NCBI GenBank assembly: GCA_028869255.1
Contig: CP110972.1
Coordinates: 4,717,001-4,781,000, forward strand
DNA: 64,000 nt
Source of the DNA: Pseudomonas poae
Lineage (GTDB): Bacteria > Pseudomonadota > Gammaproteobacteria > Pseudomonadales > Pseudomonadaceae
Reading direction: 5' to 3'
Under the pieces are notes generated by a model. The model made no database searches. It was not told the origin of the DNA and worked only from the letters and a program-made list of their open reading frames with translations. The position numbers and the translations under genes are program-made. How positions within the stretch are numbered: the first letter of the stretch is position 1; every line of letters starts with the position of its first letter. Shown piece after piece: positions 55,156 through 64,000 of the stretch.

Positions 55156-56557
55156 TCAAACCTCCCGACGTCGCCGACGGACAATAACGATCGCCGCCAA
55201 GGCAATCAGGATGCAGGCGATGACGATGGCCGGGACCGTGAACGTGGCCATCACCGCCAACGGCGCCTTGGGCCCACCTTCGCGAACCTGGGCCACATCG
55301 GCTGCGGTGACCGTCAGCGCGTCATTGCCGTATCGGGAAAGCACATAGTTGCTCACATCGGCGATCTGCTGGTCGTTGAGGCGGTCGGTGAACAGCGCAT
55401 CCGGGCCGAAGGCCGGCATATCGATGGCGACACCGTCGACTTCGCGGTGTACGCCGTAGACGATCGCCGCGATCAGGTTGTCGCTGCGGCTGGTGGCCGT
55501 GTTGTGGAACAGCGACGGGTACTCCCGCGTGCCTTGGCCGTTTGCCTGATGGCAGTTGGCGCAGGTGCCGCTGAAGATATGCCAGCCCGGATTATCTTCC
55601 GGTTTGCCGCCACGCAGGGTCAGCTCATCACTGGAAGCCTGGCCGAACGCATGGCGTGCCTTGGACTCGCCGGTGTTGATCGGCTGGGTCTGCAGCAGGT
55701 AGGCAGCGATGGCCATAAGGTCGACATCGTCCAGGTGTTGCAGGCTGTGTTCGACCGCCTCGGCCATCGGCCCGGCGGCTTGCGCCTTGCCTTCAACATG
55801 GCCAGTACGCAGGTACGCCACCAGCTCATCGCTGGACCACGCGCCGATGCCACTGGTTTTGTCAGCGGTGATATTGGGTGCATACCAGCTGCCTAACGCG
55901 CCGCCGGCGAGGGGCTTGCTGTTATCGGCAGCCATCAGCACATTGCGCGGGGTGTGGCAGGTGTCGCAGTGGGCCAGGGCATTGACCAGAGTAGTCGCCC
56001 CGGTTCACCTGAGCGGATTTTGCGGGGTCCGGCGTGAAGCGTTTCTGGCTGTGAAACAAGGCGTTCCAGCCGAGCATGGAGGCGCGGATATTGAACGGGA
56101 AGTCGAGGTCGGTCTTGGGAGCCGTCGCGTCGACGGGCTGCACTTCGTGCATGAAGTACTGGTAGAGGTCCGCCACATCGGTGTCGGTCATCTTCGCGTA
56201 GGAGGTGTACGGCATGGCCGGGTAGAGATGGGTGCCGTCCGGCGTCACCCCATCTCTGACCGCACGGGCAAACTGCTCGGCGGTGTAGCCACCGATACCC
56301 GCTGTTTTGGAGGGCGTGATGTTGGTCGAATAAATCACCCCCATCGGCGAGCTGAGCGGGTAGCCACCGGCAAAGGGCTGCCCGCCTGGCGCGGTGTGGC
56401 ATGCCACGCAATCCGCTGCAACCGCCAGGCGCTTGCCGGCTGACGCCGTGGCCTCCAGTGCTTGACCAGACGCACTCCCGGCCCCCCATACGACAAGCGT
56501 CAAGACGCCCGCCAAGGCATGCCTGATGCCTTTTTGCCCAACCGTTTTACGCGGCAT
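55156..56557 (-). pseudogene. Triheme cytochrome c subunit of the dehydrogenase, single-base frameshift
   Basis: Two minus-strand frames form one cytochrome of about 465 residues. The first (from 56557) has a Sec signal, heme site CVACH and runs to PDPAKSAQVNRGDY. The second carries CDTCH, then CANCH, and ends in a membrane anchor helix and RRRRREV. The frames rejoin exactly if one base (A at about 55990 on the plus strand) is removed: GACTAC then CTGGTCAAT gives DYLVNALAHCDTCH. Without it the second and third hemes and the anchor are lost. This is either a recent mutation or an inserted base in the sequence; the downstream half shows no further decay. It is the first gene of the operon. Confidence 0.87.
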
Positions 56558-57173
56558 GTCTGTTTACCCTACGCAACTGCACTCATGGCTTTCACGGATT
56601 CGTAAGCTCTAGCGGCTTATCGAATAATTCATGTTGTTATCAGACGTCATATGACGAGAAGGCGCGAATATTTCATGCCAAGCAATATTTGGCAACAGAT
56701 TAAAAGGCCATTAGCCATCAATCTGTGCTTTTGAGAGAAGCGTCTAGATCAGCCTTCTCGGCGCGATATGAGTATTGGCCAGGGCAACACTAATGAGTTT
56801 TTTGCAGAAACAGGGCGGATTTTGGTAAATTTTCAGCATGCTTGGACGCATGTGCTGTCATCTCCAGTTTTCTGGAAAAACTGAAAAGGCTACAAATATC
56901 AATTATCTATTTGATAAATAAGGTTTTTTGTTATTAAAAATCCTCTCGAATCTTCATTGGCGGTTCATAGGGGCGCAGTGAATTCAATGCGTTAAAACCC
57001 CGTAAAACCCTCCAAAACCCCCGTTTTAGAGCGTTTAAACCACTCGAAATATCCAGTAACCCTTCAGTCCTGGACGCAGCTGTCGATAGAAGTACGACAA
57101 CTGCCGCCATCCACCCCGGTGTCGGCCCTCACTTCGTTGATGAATTCAATCAGCATCTTTCCAGGATGAACCG
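56558..57173. other. AT-rich 616-base intergenic region, no gene recognised
   Basis: This lies between the divergent cytochrome and chemoreceptor genes and so must hold both promoters. It is clearly richer in A and T than the genes around it (for example 56880-56960). A perfect 12-base dyad, CGTCATATGACG, is at 56645-56656. A small hairpin CAGTTTT/AAAACTG is near 56866-56885. No coding frame with a ribosome site or family match was found. Confidence 0.5.
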
Positions 57174-58815
57174 ATGAGCTGGCTTAACGACGCAAAACTC
57201 TCGACCAAACTGATCACCTCCTTCTCACTCTGTGCCCTGATCACCTTGGGCGTCGGCGTGCTGGGAAGCCGGGGGGTGTCTGCGCTGTCGGAAAGCCTGA
57301 GGCTGGTGTTCACCAATAACCTGGTCGCCGTCTCGAACACCGCCCAGACCAAGACCAAAGCCGTAGGCCAGAGCCGCGACCTCTACCGGCTCTACGCTGC
57401 GTATGCCAGCGACGCGCCGCAGAACGTCAAAGACGAATTCATCGCCTCCATGAATGCCAACCGGCTGGCCAGTGAGCAGGCATTTGCCCTTTATCGCCAG
57501 AGACCGCTTGCCGATGACGAGCGTGTGGCCGGCGATAAAATGGAGCGCGACTGGCCTGCGTATCAGGCAATGCTCCAGCAATACGTTGCCCTGTTGCAGG
57601 CCCACGACCTGGAAAAAGCCCGCGCACTGTTGTTCGGCGACCTGCAAAAAAGCTACCGCACGGTGATGGATGAGCTGACGATCATGGTCGACTCCAATGA
57701 CCGCCAGGTTGCAGAAAGCGCCAAGGACGCCACCGCCCAGGAGGCTTCGGCCAAGAACACGCTGTACTCGGGCATCGTCCTGGCGTTTGTTGCAGCGATT
57801 CTGTTGGGCCTGTTTATCAGCCGCCTGATCAGTCGCCCGATCGCTACCGCCATGACCAGCGCACGGCGCATTGCCGATGGCGATCTGACCCAAGCCATCG
57901 TGAGCAGCGGCCGCGACGAAACCGGCCAACTGCTGAGCGCCTTGGGCGATATGCAGTCGAGCTTGAAACAAACCATCCAGCAAATTGCCAGCGCATCAGA
58001 CCAACTCGCCTCCGCGGCGGAAGAGCTGACGGCGGTCACCGAGAACGGCAGCCGTAGCCTGGTTCGCCAGAACGATGAGATTCAACAGGCCGCAACGGCG
58101 GTCACCGAGATGACATCAGCGGTGGAGGAAGTGGCGCGCAATGCGGTGTCCACCTCCGAGGCTTCGCACGCCACCAGCCAGCAAGCCACCAATGGCCGCG
58201 ACCAGGCGCGCAAGGCGGTCACGGCGATCAACCATGCCACCAGCGAAATCGACTCATCGACCACCATGGTCAAGGACCTTGCCGGCCAGGTACGCGATAT
58301 CGGCAAAGTGCTCGACGTGATCCGCGGCATTGCCGAGCAGACCAACCTGCTGGCACTCAACGCCGCCATCGAGGCCGCGAGGGCCGGTGAGCAGGGCCGC
58401 GGTTTTGCCGTGGTTGCCGACGAAGTGCGCGCCCTCGCCGCCCGCACCCAGGCGTCGACCGGGGAGATCGAAGGCATGATCAACGGCGTGCAAACCAGCG
58501 CCGACCAGGCCGTGGGCGCCATGGGCAAGAGCCAGGCACTGGTCAATGACACTCAGACCCTCGCCCAGGCCACCGGCGAAGGCGCTGGAACAGATCGCCG
58601 ACGGCATTTCCCAGATCAACGAGCGCAATCTGGTGATCGCCACCGCTTCGGAAGAACAGGCCCATGTGGCACGCGAGGTCGACCGCAACCTGGTGAATAT
58701 CCAGGACCTGTCGACACAAACAGCCGCCGGCGCACATCAAACCAATGCATCGACCCAGGAGCTGTCGAAGCTGGCGATCTCGTTCAACACCCTTGTCAGT
58801 CGTTTCCGCCTGTAA
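57174..58815 (+). pseudogene. Methyl-accepting chemotaxis protein, frameshifted near the 3' end
   Basis: The first frame encodes a chemoreceptor: helix 1 (about 11-33), a four-helix-bundle periplasmic sensor, helix 2 (about 198-218), a HAMP domain and the signalling hairpin with [35 protein letters not shown]. After QTLAQATGE the frame changes. The next frame reads [26 protein letters not shown] and ends properly in [10 protein letters not shown] at 58815. Removing one A at 58579-58580 gives [10 protein letters not shown]. As written, the first frame runs on to 58850 with an unrelated tail and loses the last 75 residues, including methylation helix 2. The start at 57174 has AGGA 7 bases before it. 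It could be real or an inserted base. Confidence 0.88.
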
Positions 58816-58828
58816 AACACCGAGCCGC

Positions 58829-58870
58829 AAAAAAGGGCGCCGTGCATTGACTGCACGGCGCCCTTTTATT
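58829..58870. terminator. Bidirectional terminator between chemoreceptor and OmpA-like gene
   Basis: GGGCGCCGTGCA and TGCACGGCGCCC form a perfect 12-base stem, with a run of A on the left and T on the right. It serves both convergent genes. Confidence 0.9.
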
Positions 58871-58879
58871 TACCAGCGA

Positions 58880-59653
58880 TTACTGGTATTGCGAGTACGG
58901 GTTGCCCTGGAACTGGTTGTTCTGCTGTGGCGCCTGTTGCTGGGCGCCTGGCTGGCCGTACTGCTGGCCAGGGATCGGGCCGAGGTTCACTTCTACGCGA
59001 CGGTTCTGGGCGCGGCCGTTGACGTCGGCGTTGCTGGCGATCGGGTTATCCGGGCCGGCACCACGAGCACTCAGGTTGGCAGCGCTGACGCCCTGGGAGG
59101 TCAGGTAATTGGCCACGCTCTGTGCACGACGCTGGGACAGGTCCATGTTCAGCTGGCGGCTGCCGGTGCTGTCGGTGTAACCCACGATCTGGATGGTGTT
59201 CTGGTTGAATTGCTTGAGCGAGTTGGCCAGGTTGTTCAGCGGCGTGTAGAAGCTGCTGGAGATCGCGTCCGAGTTGGTCGCGAAGGTGATGTTGCCGGGC
59301 ATGATCAGCTTGATCTGGTCGCCCTGGCGCTGAACTTCAACCCCGGTATTGGCCATGCTTTCGCGCAGTTTCTTTTCCTGCTGGTCGGCGTAGTAGCCGT
59401 AACCTGCTGCGCCTGCACCGGCAACCACAGCACCGATCAGCGCGCCTTTGCCACGGTTGTTATGGTCGATGGCCGCACCTGCCAATGCACCGGCCAGGGC
59501 ACCCAGGCCACCGTACTTGGCGGTCTTGCTCATCCCGCCGGATTCATTACTCGCCTGCCCCTGGCTGCTGCCGTCATAAGGATTAGGTGAAGCGCAGCCG
59601 GATAACAGGGCCACGACTGTAGCGACAACAAGCAGACGACGCGAAGTGAACAT
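58880..59653 (-). CDS. OmpA-family peptidoglycan-binding lipoprotein (YiaD-like)
   Basis: A 257-residue lipoprotein. The signal ends at lipobox LLSGC (about residue 20). A glycine-zipper segment (about 46-88, GGLGALAGALAGAAI ... GALIGAVVAGAGAAGYGYY) suggests membrane insertion. The OmpA domain (about 112-228) has the IVGYTDSTGSRQLNMDLSQRRAQSVANYL peptidoglycan-binding signature. The tail is Gln/Pro/Asn-rich and low in complexity. Start 59653 is chosen because the signal peptide begins there. The role is probably envelope stability. Confidence 0.92.
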   Translation of the reverse strand: MFTSRRLLVVATVVALLSGCASPNPYDGSSQGQASNESGGMSKTAKYGGLGALAGALAGAAIDHNNRGKGALIGAVVAGAGAAGYGYYADQQEKKLRESMANTGVEVQRQGDQIKLIMPGNITFATNSDAISSSFYTPLNNLANSLKQFNQNTIQIVGYTDSTGSRQLNMDLSQRRAQSVANYLTSQGVSAANLSARGAGPDNPIASNADVNGRAQNRRVEVNLGPIPGQQYGQPGAQQQAPQQNNQFQGNPYSQYQ

Positions 59654-59879
59654 TAGGGTAGCTCCTACATTTGCATTCTGTGGTGCAAAGGACATTGGCA
59701 ATGGACCTGTGCCGAGCTTGGAACGCGACAAACGGCAAAAATTCCATGGCGGCGTTGTGAGCTGTAACAAAACATTGGCCAGCTTCGCCGCTACACAAAC
59801 CGTAGCAGACAGATCCTGAATGCGACCTGTGTTTTTTGCTACAACACGTCTCCTTCAAGACCCGTTGCCGGGCGCCCCA

Positions 59880-60524
59880 TCATGCGCGGACAAACGGGTT
59901 CTCGCGCATCTCATCCCCCAGCCGCGTATCCGGCCCGTGCCCTGCCACCACGGTCGCGCCTTCGTCCAGCGTGTACAGCCGCTGCCTGATCGAACGCACG
60001 ATGGTCGCCTGATCCCCACCCCACAAATCCGTACGGCCCACGCCACGGCGAAACAGCGTATCCCCGGCGATCAGCAGCTTGGCATCGGCAAACCAGAAGC
60101 TCATCGAGCCCGGCGTATGGCCCGGCGTGTGCAACGCCACCCCGCAACCGCAGGCCAACTCCTCGTCATGTTCCAGCCAGCGATCCGGCGACGGCACCGG
60201 CGTATAAGGCACGCGAAACATCTGGCACTGCATTTCCAGATTGTCCCAGAGGAACTGATCTTCCTTGTGCAGGTGCAGGGTGGCGCCGGTTTTTTCTTTC
60301 AACTGGCCAGACGCCAGGAAATGATCAAGATGGGCGTGGGTGTGGATGATGCTCACCACCTTCAGGCCCAGCGCATCGAGGCGGGCCAGGATCAGCTCAT
60401 GGTTGCCGCCCGGGTCGACCACGATGGCTTTTTTGGTGATGGGGTCGCCGATGATGGTGCAGTTGCACTGCAACGGGCCGACGGGGAAGGTTTCGCGGAT
60501 CAGTAAGAGCTTTGCAGCATCCAT
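59880..60524 (-). CDS. MBL-fold metallo-hydrolase (glyoxalase II-like)
   Basis: A 214-residue metallo-beta-lactamase-fold hydrolase. The metal-binding THAHLDH motif is at 62-68. The other ligands are in LHTPGHTPGSMSFW (about 131-144) and FADAKLLIAGDTLF (about 145-158), with a final His in VVAGHGPDT (about 195). Both metal sites appear complete. It is short compared with true glyoxalase II (about 255), and belongs to the YcbL-like group. It is the last gene of ordinary composition before the lower-GC right end. Confidence 0.9.
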   Translation of the reverse strand: MDAAKLLLIRETFPVGPLQCNCTIIGDPITKKAIVVDPGGNHELILARLDALGLKVVSIIHTHAHLDHFLASGQLKEKTGATLHLHKEDQFLWDNLEMQCQMFRVPYTPVPSPDRWLEHDEELACGCGVALHTPGHTPGSMSFWFADAKLLIAGDTLFRRGVGRTDLWGGDQATIVRSIRQRLYTLDEGATVVAGHGPDTRLGDEMRENPFVRA

Positions 60525-60685
60525 AAACGTTCCTGTAAAGTTCGTTGTTCACGGCGGCACACTAATTGACACAGAGACTGTAGTCACGCAGTTGGTAATT
60601 CGCGGCTATAGCCGACTCGAATCGTCTGGCAAGAACTGAGCTGCGGCCTGAGAGAGCAATTGAAAAAGCGGATACCCATACCGCA

Positions 60686-62602
60686 ATGGATCAGATTGAG
60701 ACAAGGCAACCGGAAGCCATGACCACAACCGCAGAGCACGTACTCATCGATCACAGCCTCCTGCTTCGGGATCCAGACATTGTCCGTCGTATCCATCGGA
60801 AAAAGGGACTGCCGTTTGTGACTTACGCCGCCCTTGAAGAGCTAATCACTCGTGCCAAGGGAAACAATCAACCCGACTCAGGTGCCAGCCTTCTTAACTA
60901 CTTTTCCAATAAAAACTCACGTTTTCATGAAAAGCTTCCGAAAGGCCTCGTATTAAAGCCTGGCGATCTGTTAGCAGAATTCGCTTTTGAGGGGCAGTCG
61001 ATATTCGCAATCAAACGCAGTGCACCATTGAGCACGCCTCAAAGAGCGCCACTGTGCGTAGAGCTCAGCAGCCACTATGACTTGCTATTGCTTACAGACA
61101 ATAAAAATCTGTTCCCATACTGTAAAGCCCTGAACGTCAGGGCTCAACTTTGGACCGGTCCTGCAAGCCCAAAAAAAATTATGCCTTTTGAGCTTCCAGC
61201 CACCCCCACAACTAGACCCGACTCGCCCATTCAAATCACCAATGTCCCACGGGAAGGCCATGCGCTAATAAGTTCATCAGGGAGGCATATAAGGCTTGGC
61301 AAAGCTATAAGCTCGGGTGGAGAGGGATCGATTTACGCCTTACCGGGAGGTCGGGAGGTGTGCAAAATCTATCATGCCGAAAAACTGACCATCCGACGGC
61401 AACAAAAAATCGAACTGATGGTGACGCGTCAGATAGTAGAGCAAGGTATATGCTGGCCTACAGAGTCGGTCCGTAATATTGAAGGCCAATTTGTCGGTTA
61501 TGTGATGCCTATGGCTAATGGCCGAACCTTACAATCTTCGGCGTTCGGCAAACCCATGCTGGCAAAAGCATTTCCTTCATGGACACGAAAAGACTTAGTC
61601 AATATTGGCATAGCGTTTCTCAAGCAGGTGCACTACCTGCATTCGCTCAATATTATTATTGGCGACATCAATCCGATGAACTTACTCGTGACACAAGAAA
61701 GTACACGCATCTGGATGGTGGACACAGACAGCTTTCAAATTGAGGGGTTTCCGTGCGAGGTAGGAACGCCCAATTACACGGCACCGGAGCTCCAAGGACA
61801 GAATTACGCGGTTTTTTTACGCACCAAGGATCATGAGTTATTTGCCGTCGCAACAATGTTGTTCATGATTTTACTGCCCGGAAAGCCGCCCTACGCTCAA
61901 CAAGGCGGTGGCTCACAAGAGGAAAATATCAAGAACAGAAACTTTCCTTACCGATACAAAAAGAACAGCGGTAAAGGAAAGACATCCGTGACACCAAAAG
62001 GGGCCTGGCAGAATATCTGGAGCCATTTGCCTTATACGCTGAAGCAAGCTTTCGGGAACACCTTTGAAGACAACCAACGTACCCAGATTGATAAGTGGCT
62101 GGAGCAACTGAACCTATACGCGACTGCACTGGATCAAAATAAAAGCTCCAATGCCCTTTTTCCTGATGCCTTTCATATATCGGACCCGGTCGAAACCATC
62201 TGTGGGAGCTGTAAAAAGACCTACATTGAATCCAAAAAGTGGGTACTCACAAGAAAATCCACCCGCTGCTCCCAGTGCCAACGCCGAGCAAATGTGGAAG
62301 AGATGGCTCGTGAAAGCCAGAAGGAAATCGAGCGAGCCCAGCAGCGTCCGCCTCCCCCAACGATAACAATCGCCGCGCCGCAGCACACAAAACCGACGCA
62401 ACCTCGTGCTATCCAAACTATTGCACCGCCAATACCACGTAACCCGCCCTCTGTGTCGCCGGCAAAGGTTGTAATAAGACAGCCACAAAGACACGTTACT
62501 TCACCTCGGCCAGAACCCAAAAAAACGATAGCTAAAAAACCAGACTCCGCGAAGAGTGTTCTTTTCCGGTTGCTCAACCTTCTCCTGAAACGCTTTTTAT
62601 AA
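60686..62602 (+). CDS. PIN-like domain / protein kinase / zinc-ribbon fusion, kinase of a TerY-P-type triad
   Basis: A 638-residue protein with three parts. Residues 18-160 look like a PIN-type nuclease fold: acidic D22 in VLIDHS, E51/E52 in AALEELI, and D138 in LLLLTDNKN. Residues 200-480 are a eukaryotic-like protein kinase: glycine loop SSGGEGSIY (209-217), K227 in VCKIY, catalytic loop GDINPMN (D327, N332) instead of the usual HRD form, DTDSF (346-350) in place of DFG, and TAPEL (365-369). Residues 506-531 hold CGSC and CSQC, a probable zinc ribbon. A Pro/Lys-rich tail ends in a hydrophobic helix. The start at 60686 lacks a strong ribosome site; a second Met at 60719 is possible. Base composition is lower in GC than to the left. 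It heads a kinase-vWA-phosphatase operon. Confidence 0.85.
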   Translation: MDQIETRQPEAMTTTAEHVLIDHSLLLRDPDIVRRIHRKKGLPFVTYAALEELITRAKGNNQPDSGASLLNYFSNKNSRFHEKLPKGLVLKPGDLLAEFAFEGQSIFAIKRSAPLSTPQRAPLCVELSSHYDLLLLTDNKNLFPYCKALNVRAQLWTGPASPKKIMPFELPATPTTRPDSPIQITNVPREGHALISSSGRHIRLGKAISSGGEGSIYALPGGREVCKIYHAEKLTIRRQQKIELMVTRQIVEQGICWPTESVRNIEGQFVGYVMPMANGRTLQSSAFGKPMLAKAFPSWTRKDLVNIGIAFLKQVHYLHSLNIIIGDINPMNLLVTQESTRIWMVDTDSFQIEGFPCEVGTPNYTAPELQGQNYAVFLRTKDHELFAVATMLFMILLPGKPPYAQQGGGSQEENIKNRNFPYRYKKNSGKGKTSVTPKGAWQNIWSHLPYTLKQAFGNTFEDNQRTQIDKWLEQLNLYATALDQNKSSNALFPDAFHISDPVETICGSCKKTYIESKKWVLTRKSTRCSQCQRRANVEEMARESQKEIERAQQRPPPPTITIAAPQHTKPTQPRAIQTIAPPIPRNPPSVSPAKVVIRQPQRHVTSPRPEPKKTIAKKPDSAKSVLFRLLNLLLKRFL

Positions 62603-62624
62603 ACACTCTCACAAGGATGATTAC

Positions 62625-63299
62625 ATGCAGGAAGACTACGTACTTCGTCAGGAAGACCTCCTCGAAAACCCAACAGCGCGGGTTCCGATCTGCCTGGTGC
62701 TGGATACCAGCGGCTCTATGGACGGTTCGCCAATTGCAGAACTTCAATCGGGTGTGCAGATGTTTTTCGACGCTATCCGTGCAGATGAAGTAGCTCAATA
62801 TGCCGCTGAGATTTGTATCGTCACATTCGGTGGCACCGCCCAAAAATCGTTGGACTTCAACTCGATTGAACGCCAGGACGTTCCACCCTTGGTAGCTAGC
62901 GGAATGACACCCATGGGACATGGCGTCAGCATCGCACTGGATCTGCTCGAAGCGCGAAAAGAAGACTACAAACGCGCCGGCGTTGATTACTACCAACCTT
63001 GGATGGTCATCATGACGGATGGGGAACCTACAGATGACATATCTTCAGCAGCCGCTCGAGTAGTCAGCCTGACTGAAAAACGAACACTCACTGTTTTCCC
63101 GATTGCTATTGGTCCGGCAGCCAACCTTGAGTATCTCAAACAGTTTTCACCGAAACGCCCACCACTTCGCTTGAAGGGCCTGAACTTCAACGAATTCTTC
63201 CTTTGGCTCAGCCGCAGTGTTTCACGCGTTTCACAATCGACACCGGGAGATGAAGTAACACTGGATACAGCCGGTATCGCCGCCTGGGGGCACATCTAA
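62625..63299 (+). CDS. TerY-like von Willebrand factor A domain protein
   Basis: A 224-residue single-domain vWA protein. The metal-ion-dependent adhesion site is complete: DTSGS (27-31), the Thr in SGMTPMGHG, and the Asp in IMTDGEPTDD. The central sheet strands PICLVLD, AEICIVTF and WMVIMTD are clear. It has no signal peptide, so it acts in the cytoplasm. TerY-type vWA proteins of tellurium-resistance-like stress systems have this length and form. AAGGA lies 7 bases before the start. It follows the kinase gene after 22 bases and precedes the phosphatase gene by 5, so the three are one operon. Confidence 0.9.
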   Translation: MQEDYVLRQEDLLENPTARVPICLVLDTSGSMDGSPIAELQSGVQMFFDAIRADEVAQYAAEICIVTFGGTAQKSLDFNSIERQDVPPLVASGMTPMGHGVSIALDLLEARKEDYKRAGVDYYQPWMVIMTDGEPTDDISSAAARVVSLTEKRTLTVFPIAIGPAANLEYLKQFSPKRPPLRLKGLNFNEFFLWLSRSVSRVSQSTPGDEVTLDTAGIAAWGHI

Positions 63300-63304
63300 A
63301 AACC

Positions 63305-64000
63305 ATGACCAGCACCGTTCTAGATTACCGTGCTCTTACTGCCTGCGCGTTCATCGCAGGCAGTTCGCACGCGAAAACGCAAACCCCTTGCCAAGACTTT
63401 GTAGCCGCCCGGCGCGTGAAGGGGATCACATGTATTGCGCTTGCTGATGGTGCAGGATCCCGATCCAGATCCGAGGAGGGAGCGAAGGTCGTAGTGAATA
63501 CGATGCTGGCTTATATTTGCAGGCACTTCGAAACACTGTGGAAAATGGCTGAAAACAACCCCGTGACGGCTGCCGAAGAAGTTATCTCCCGATGCATGAA
63601 AGCTCTACAACTGAAGGCTGTGGAGCTGGAATGCAATGCTGATGACCTGGCAAGCACACTGTTGTTTGTCGCGCACAGCCATGGACGTTATTTGGCTGCT
63701 CACTTGGGAGACGGGCTTATAGCGATGGTTGATTCAGAAGGACAGGCCCACGTACTTTCACTCCCGGATAACGGCGAGTTCACAAATACCACAGTATTTG
63801 TCACGGACCCACGCGCCGTACCTAGACTACGAATTTATTGTGGCCTAACTCAGGATCATGCGGGATTCATGATCATGAGTGACGGGGCAGCAGAAAGCCT
63901 TTACCAAAAAGTCACTACAACACCTGCACCCGCTATCAAGAAATTATTGGAATGGAATATCCGCTTACCAAGGAAAAAAATGAAAGCGGTTCTAGAGGGT
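63305..64000 (+). CDS. PP2C-family protein phosphatase of the triad (partial at right edge)
   Basis: 232 codons are visible and the frame is open at the window end. PP2C metal-binding residues are recognisable: D48 in ALADGAGSR, GD at 136-137 in HLGDGL, and D193 in MSDGAAES. The N-terminal CQDF motif takes the place of the usual QD of the family. These residues predict a Mn/Mg-dependent Ser/Thr phosphatase that would reverse the neighbouring kinase. It starts 5 bases after the vWA gene. The C-terminus and whatever follows are outside the window. Confidence 0.88.
   Translation, partial: MTSTVLDYRALTACAFIAGSSHAKTQTPCQDFVAARRVKGITCIALADGAGSRSRSEEGAKVVVNTMLAYICRHFETLWKMAENNPVTAAEEVISRCMKALQLKAVELECNADDLASTLLFVAHSHGRYLAAHLGDGLIAMVDSEGQAHVLSLPDNGEFTNTTVFVTDPRAVPRLRIYCGLTQDHAGFMIMSDGAAESLYQKVTTTPAPAIKKLLEWNIRLPRKKMKAVLEG

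Overview
The window looks like a chromosomal segment from the Pseudomonas fluorescens group. The reasons are a GC-rich background, REP-type palindromes built on the GTGGGAGCTGGCTTGCC core, the complete division and cell wall (dcw) cluster ending in lpxC, an OprD-family porin, and the RNase P RNA / rsmI / lpoA / yraN / diaA / dolP block next to mraZ. No tRNA, 5S/16S/23S rRNA or CRISPR array was recognised.

Layout. 1-2989 (minus) is most of a very large secreted-toxin-like protein that runs off the left edge; its last visible part carries a HYD1-type ADP-ribosyltransferase signature. 3201-4894 holds a small membrane protein, a short-chain dehydrogenase and an NTF2-like protein. 4997-9756 (minus) is an aromatic-acid-type efflux operon (outer membrane factor, FUSC pump, DUF1656, HlyD adaptor) with a divergent LysR regulator; the outer membrane factor gene is frameshifted. 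10930-11765 and 24366-26466 are two copies of a long composite inverted repeat, each with a REP palindrome in its centre. The second copy is split by a 1259-bp IS481-type element. Between them lie a 2-hydroxyacid dehydrogenase, cheV, a GNAT enzyme, a YkgJ-like cysteine-cluster protein, two paralogous solute-binding proteins (one fused to a RidA domain), and an RND efflux operon that carries its own two-component system.

26743-29645 has an OprD porin and a diguanylate cyclase. 29781-47592 (minus) is the dcw cluster in the order mraZ, rsmH, ftsL, ftsI, murE, murF, mraY, murD, ftsW, murG, murC, ddlB, ftsQ, ftsA, ftsZ, lpxC, preceded by a promoter with three GTGG boxes for MraZ autoregulation. 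Then come rnpB and rsmI (minus), and lpoA, yraN, diaA and dolP (plus). 52997-56557 (minus) encodes a membrane-bound FAD sugar/polyol dehydrogenase complex whose cytochrome gene is frameshifted. A frameshifted chemoreceptor, an OmpA-family lipoprotein and an MBL-fold hydrolase follow.

The right end (60686-64000) is a compact, lower-GC operon of three signalling genes: a PIN-kinase-zinc ribbon protein, a TerY-like vWA protein, and a PP2C-type phosphatase cut by the window edge. It matches the 'TerY-P' phosphorylation triad architecture associated with stress response and phage defence, with an N-terminal PIN-like nuclease domain fused to the kinase. It is the best candidate here for an under-described system. 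Other notable items are the periplasmic binding protein-RidA fusion, the HYD1 toxin, and three single-base frameshifts that may be real or sequencing errors.
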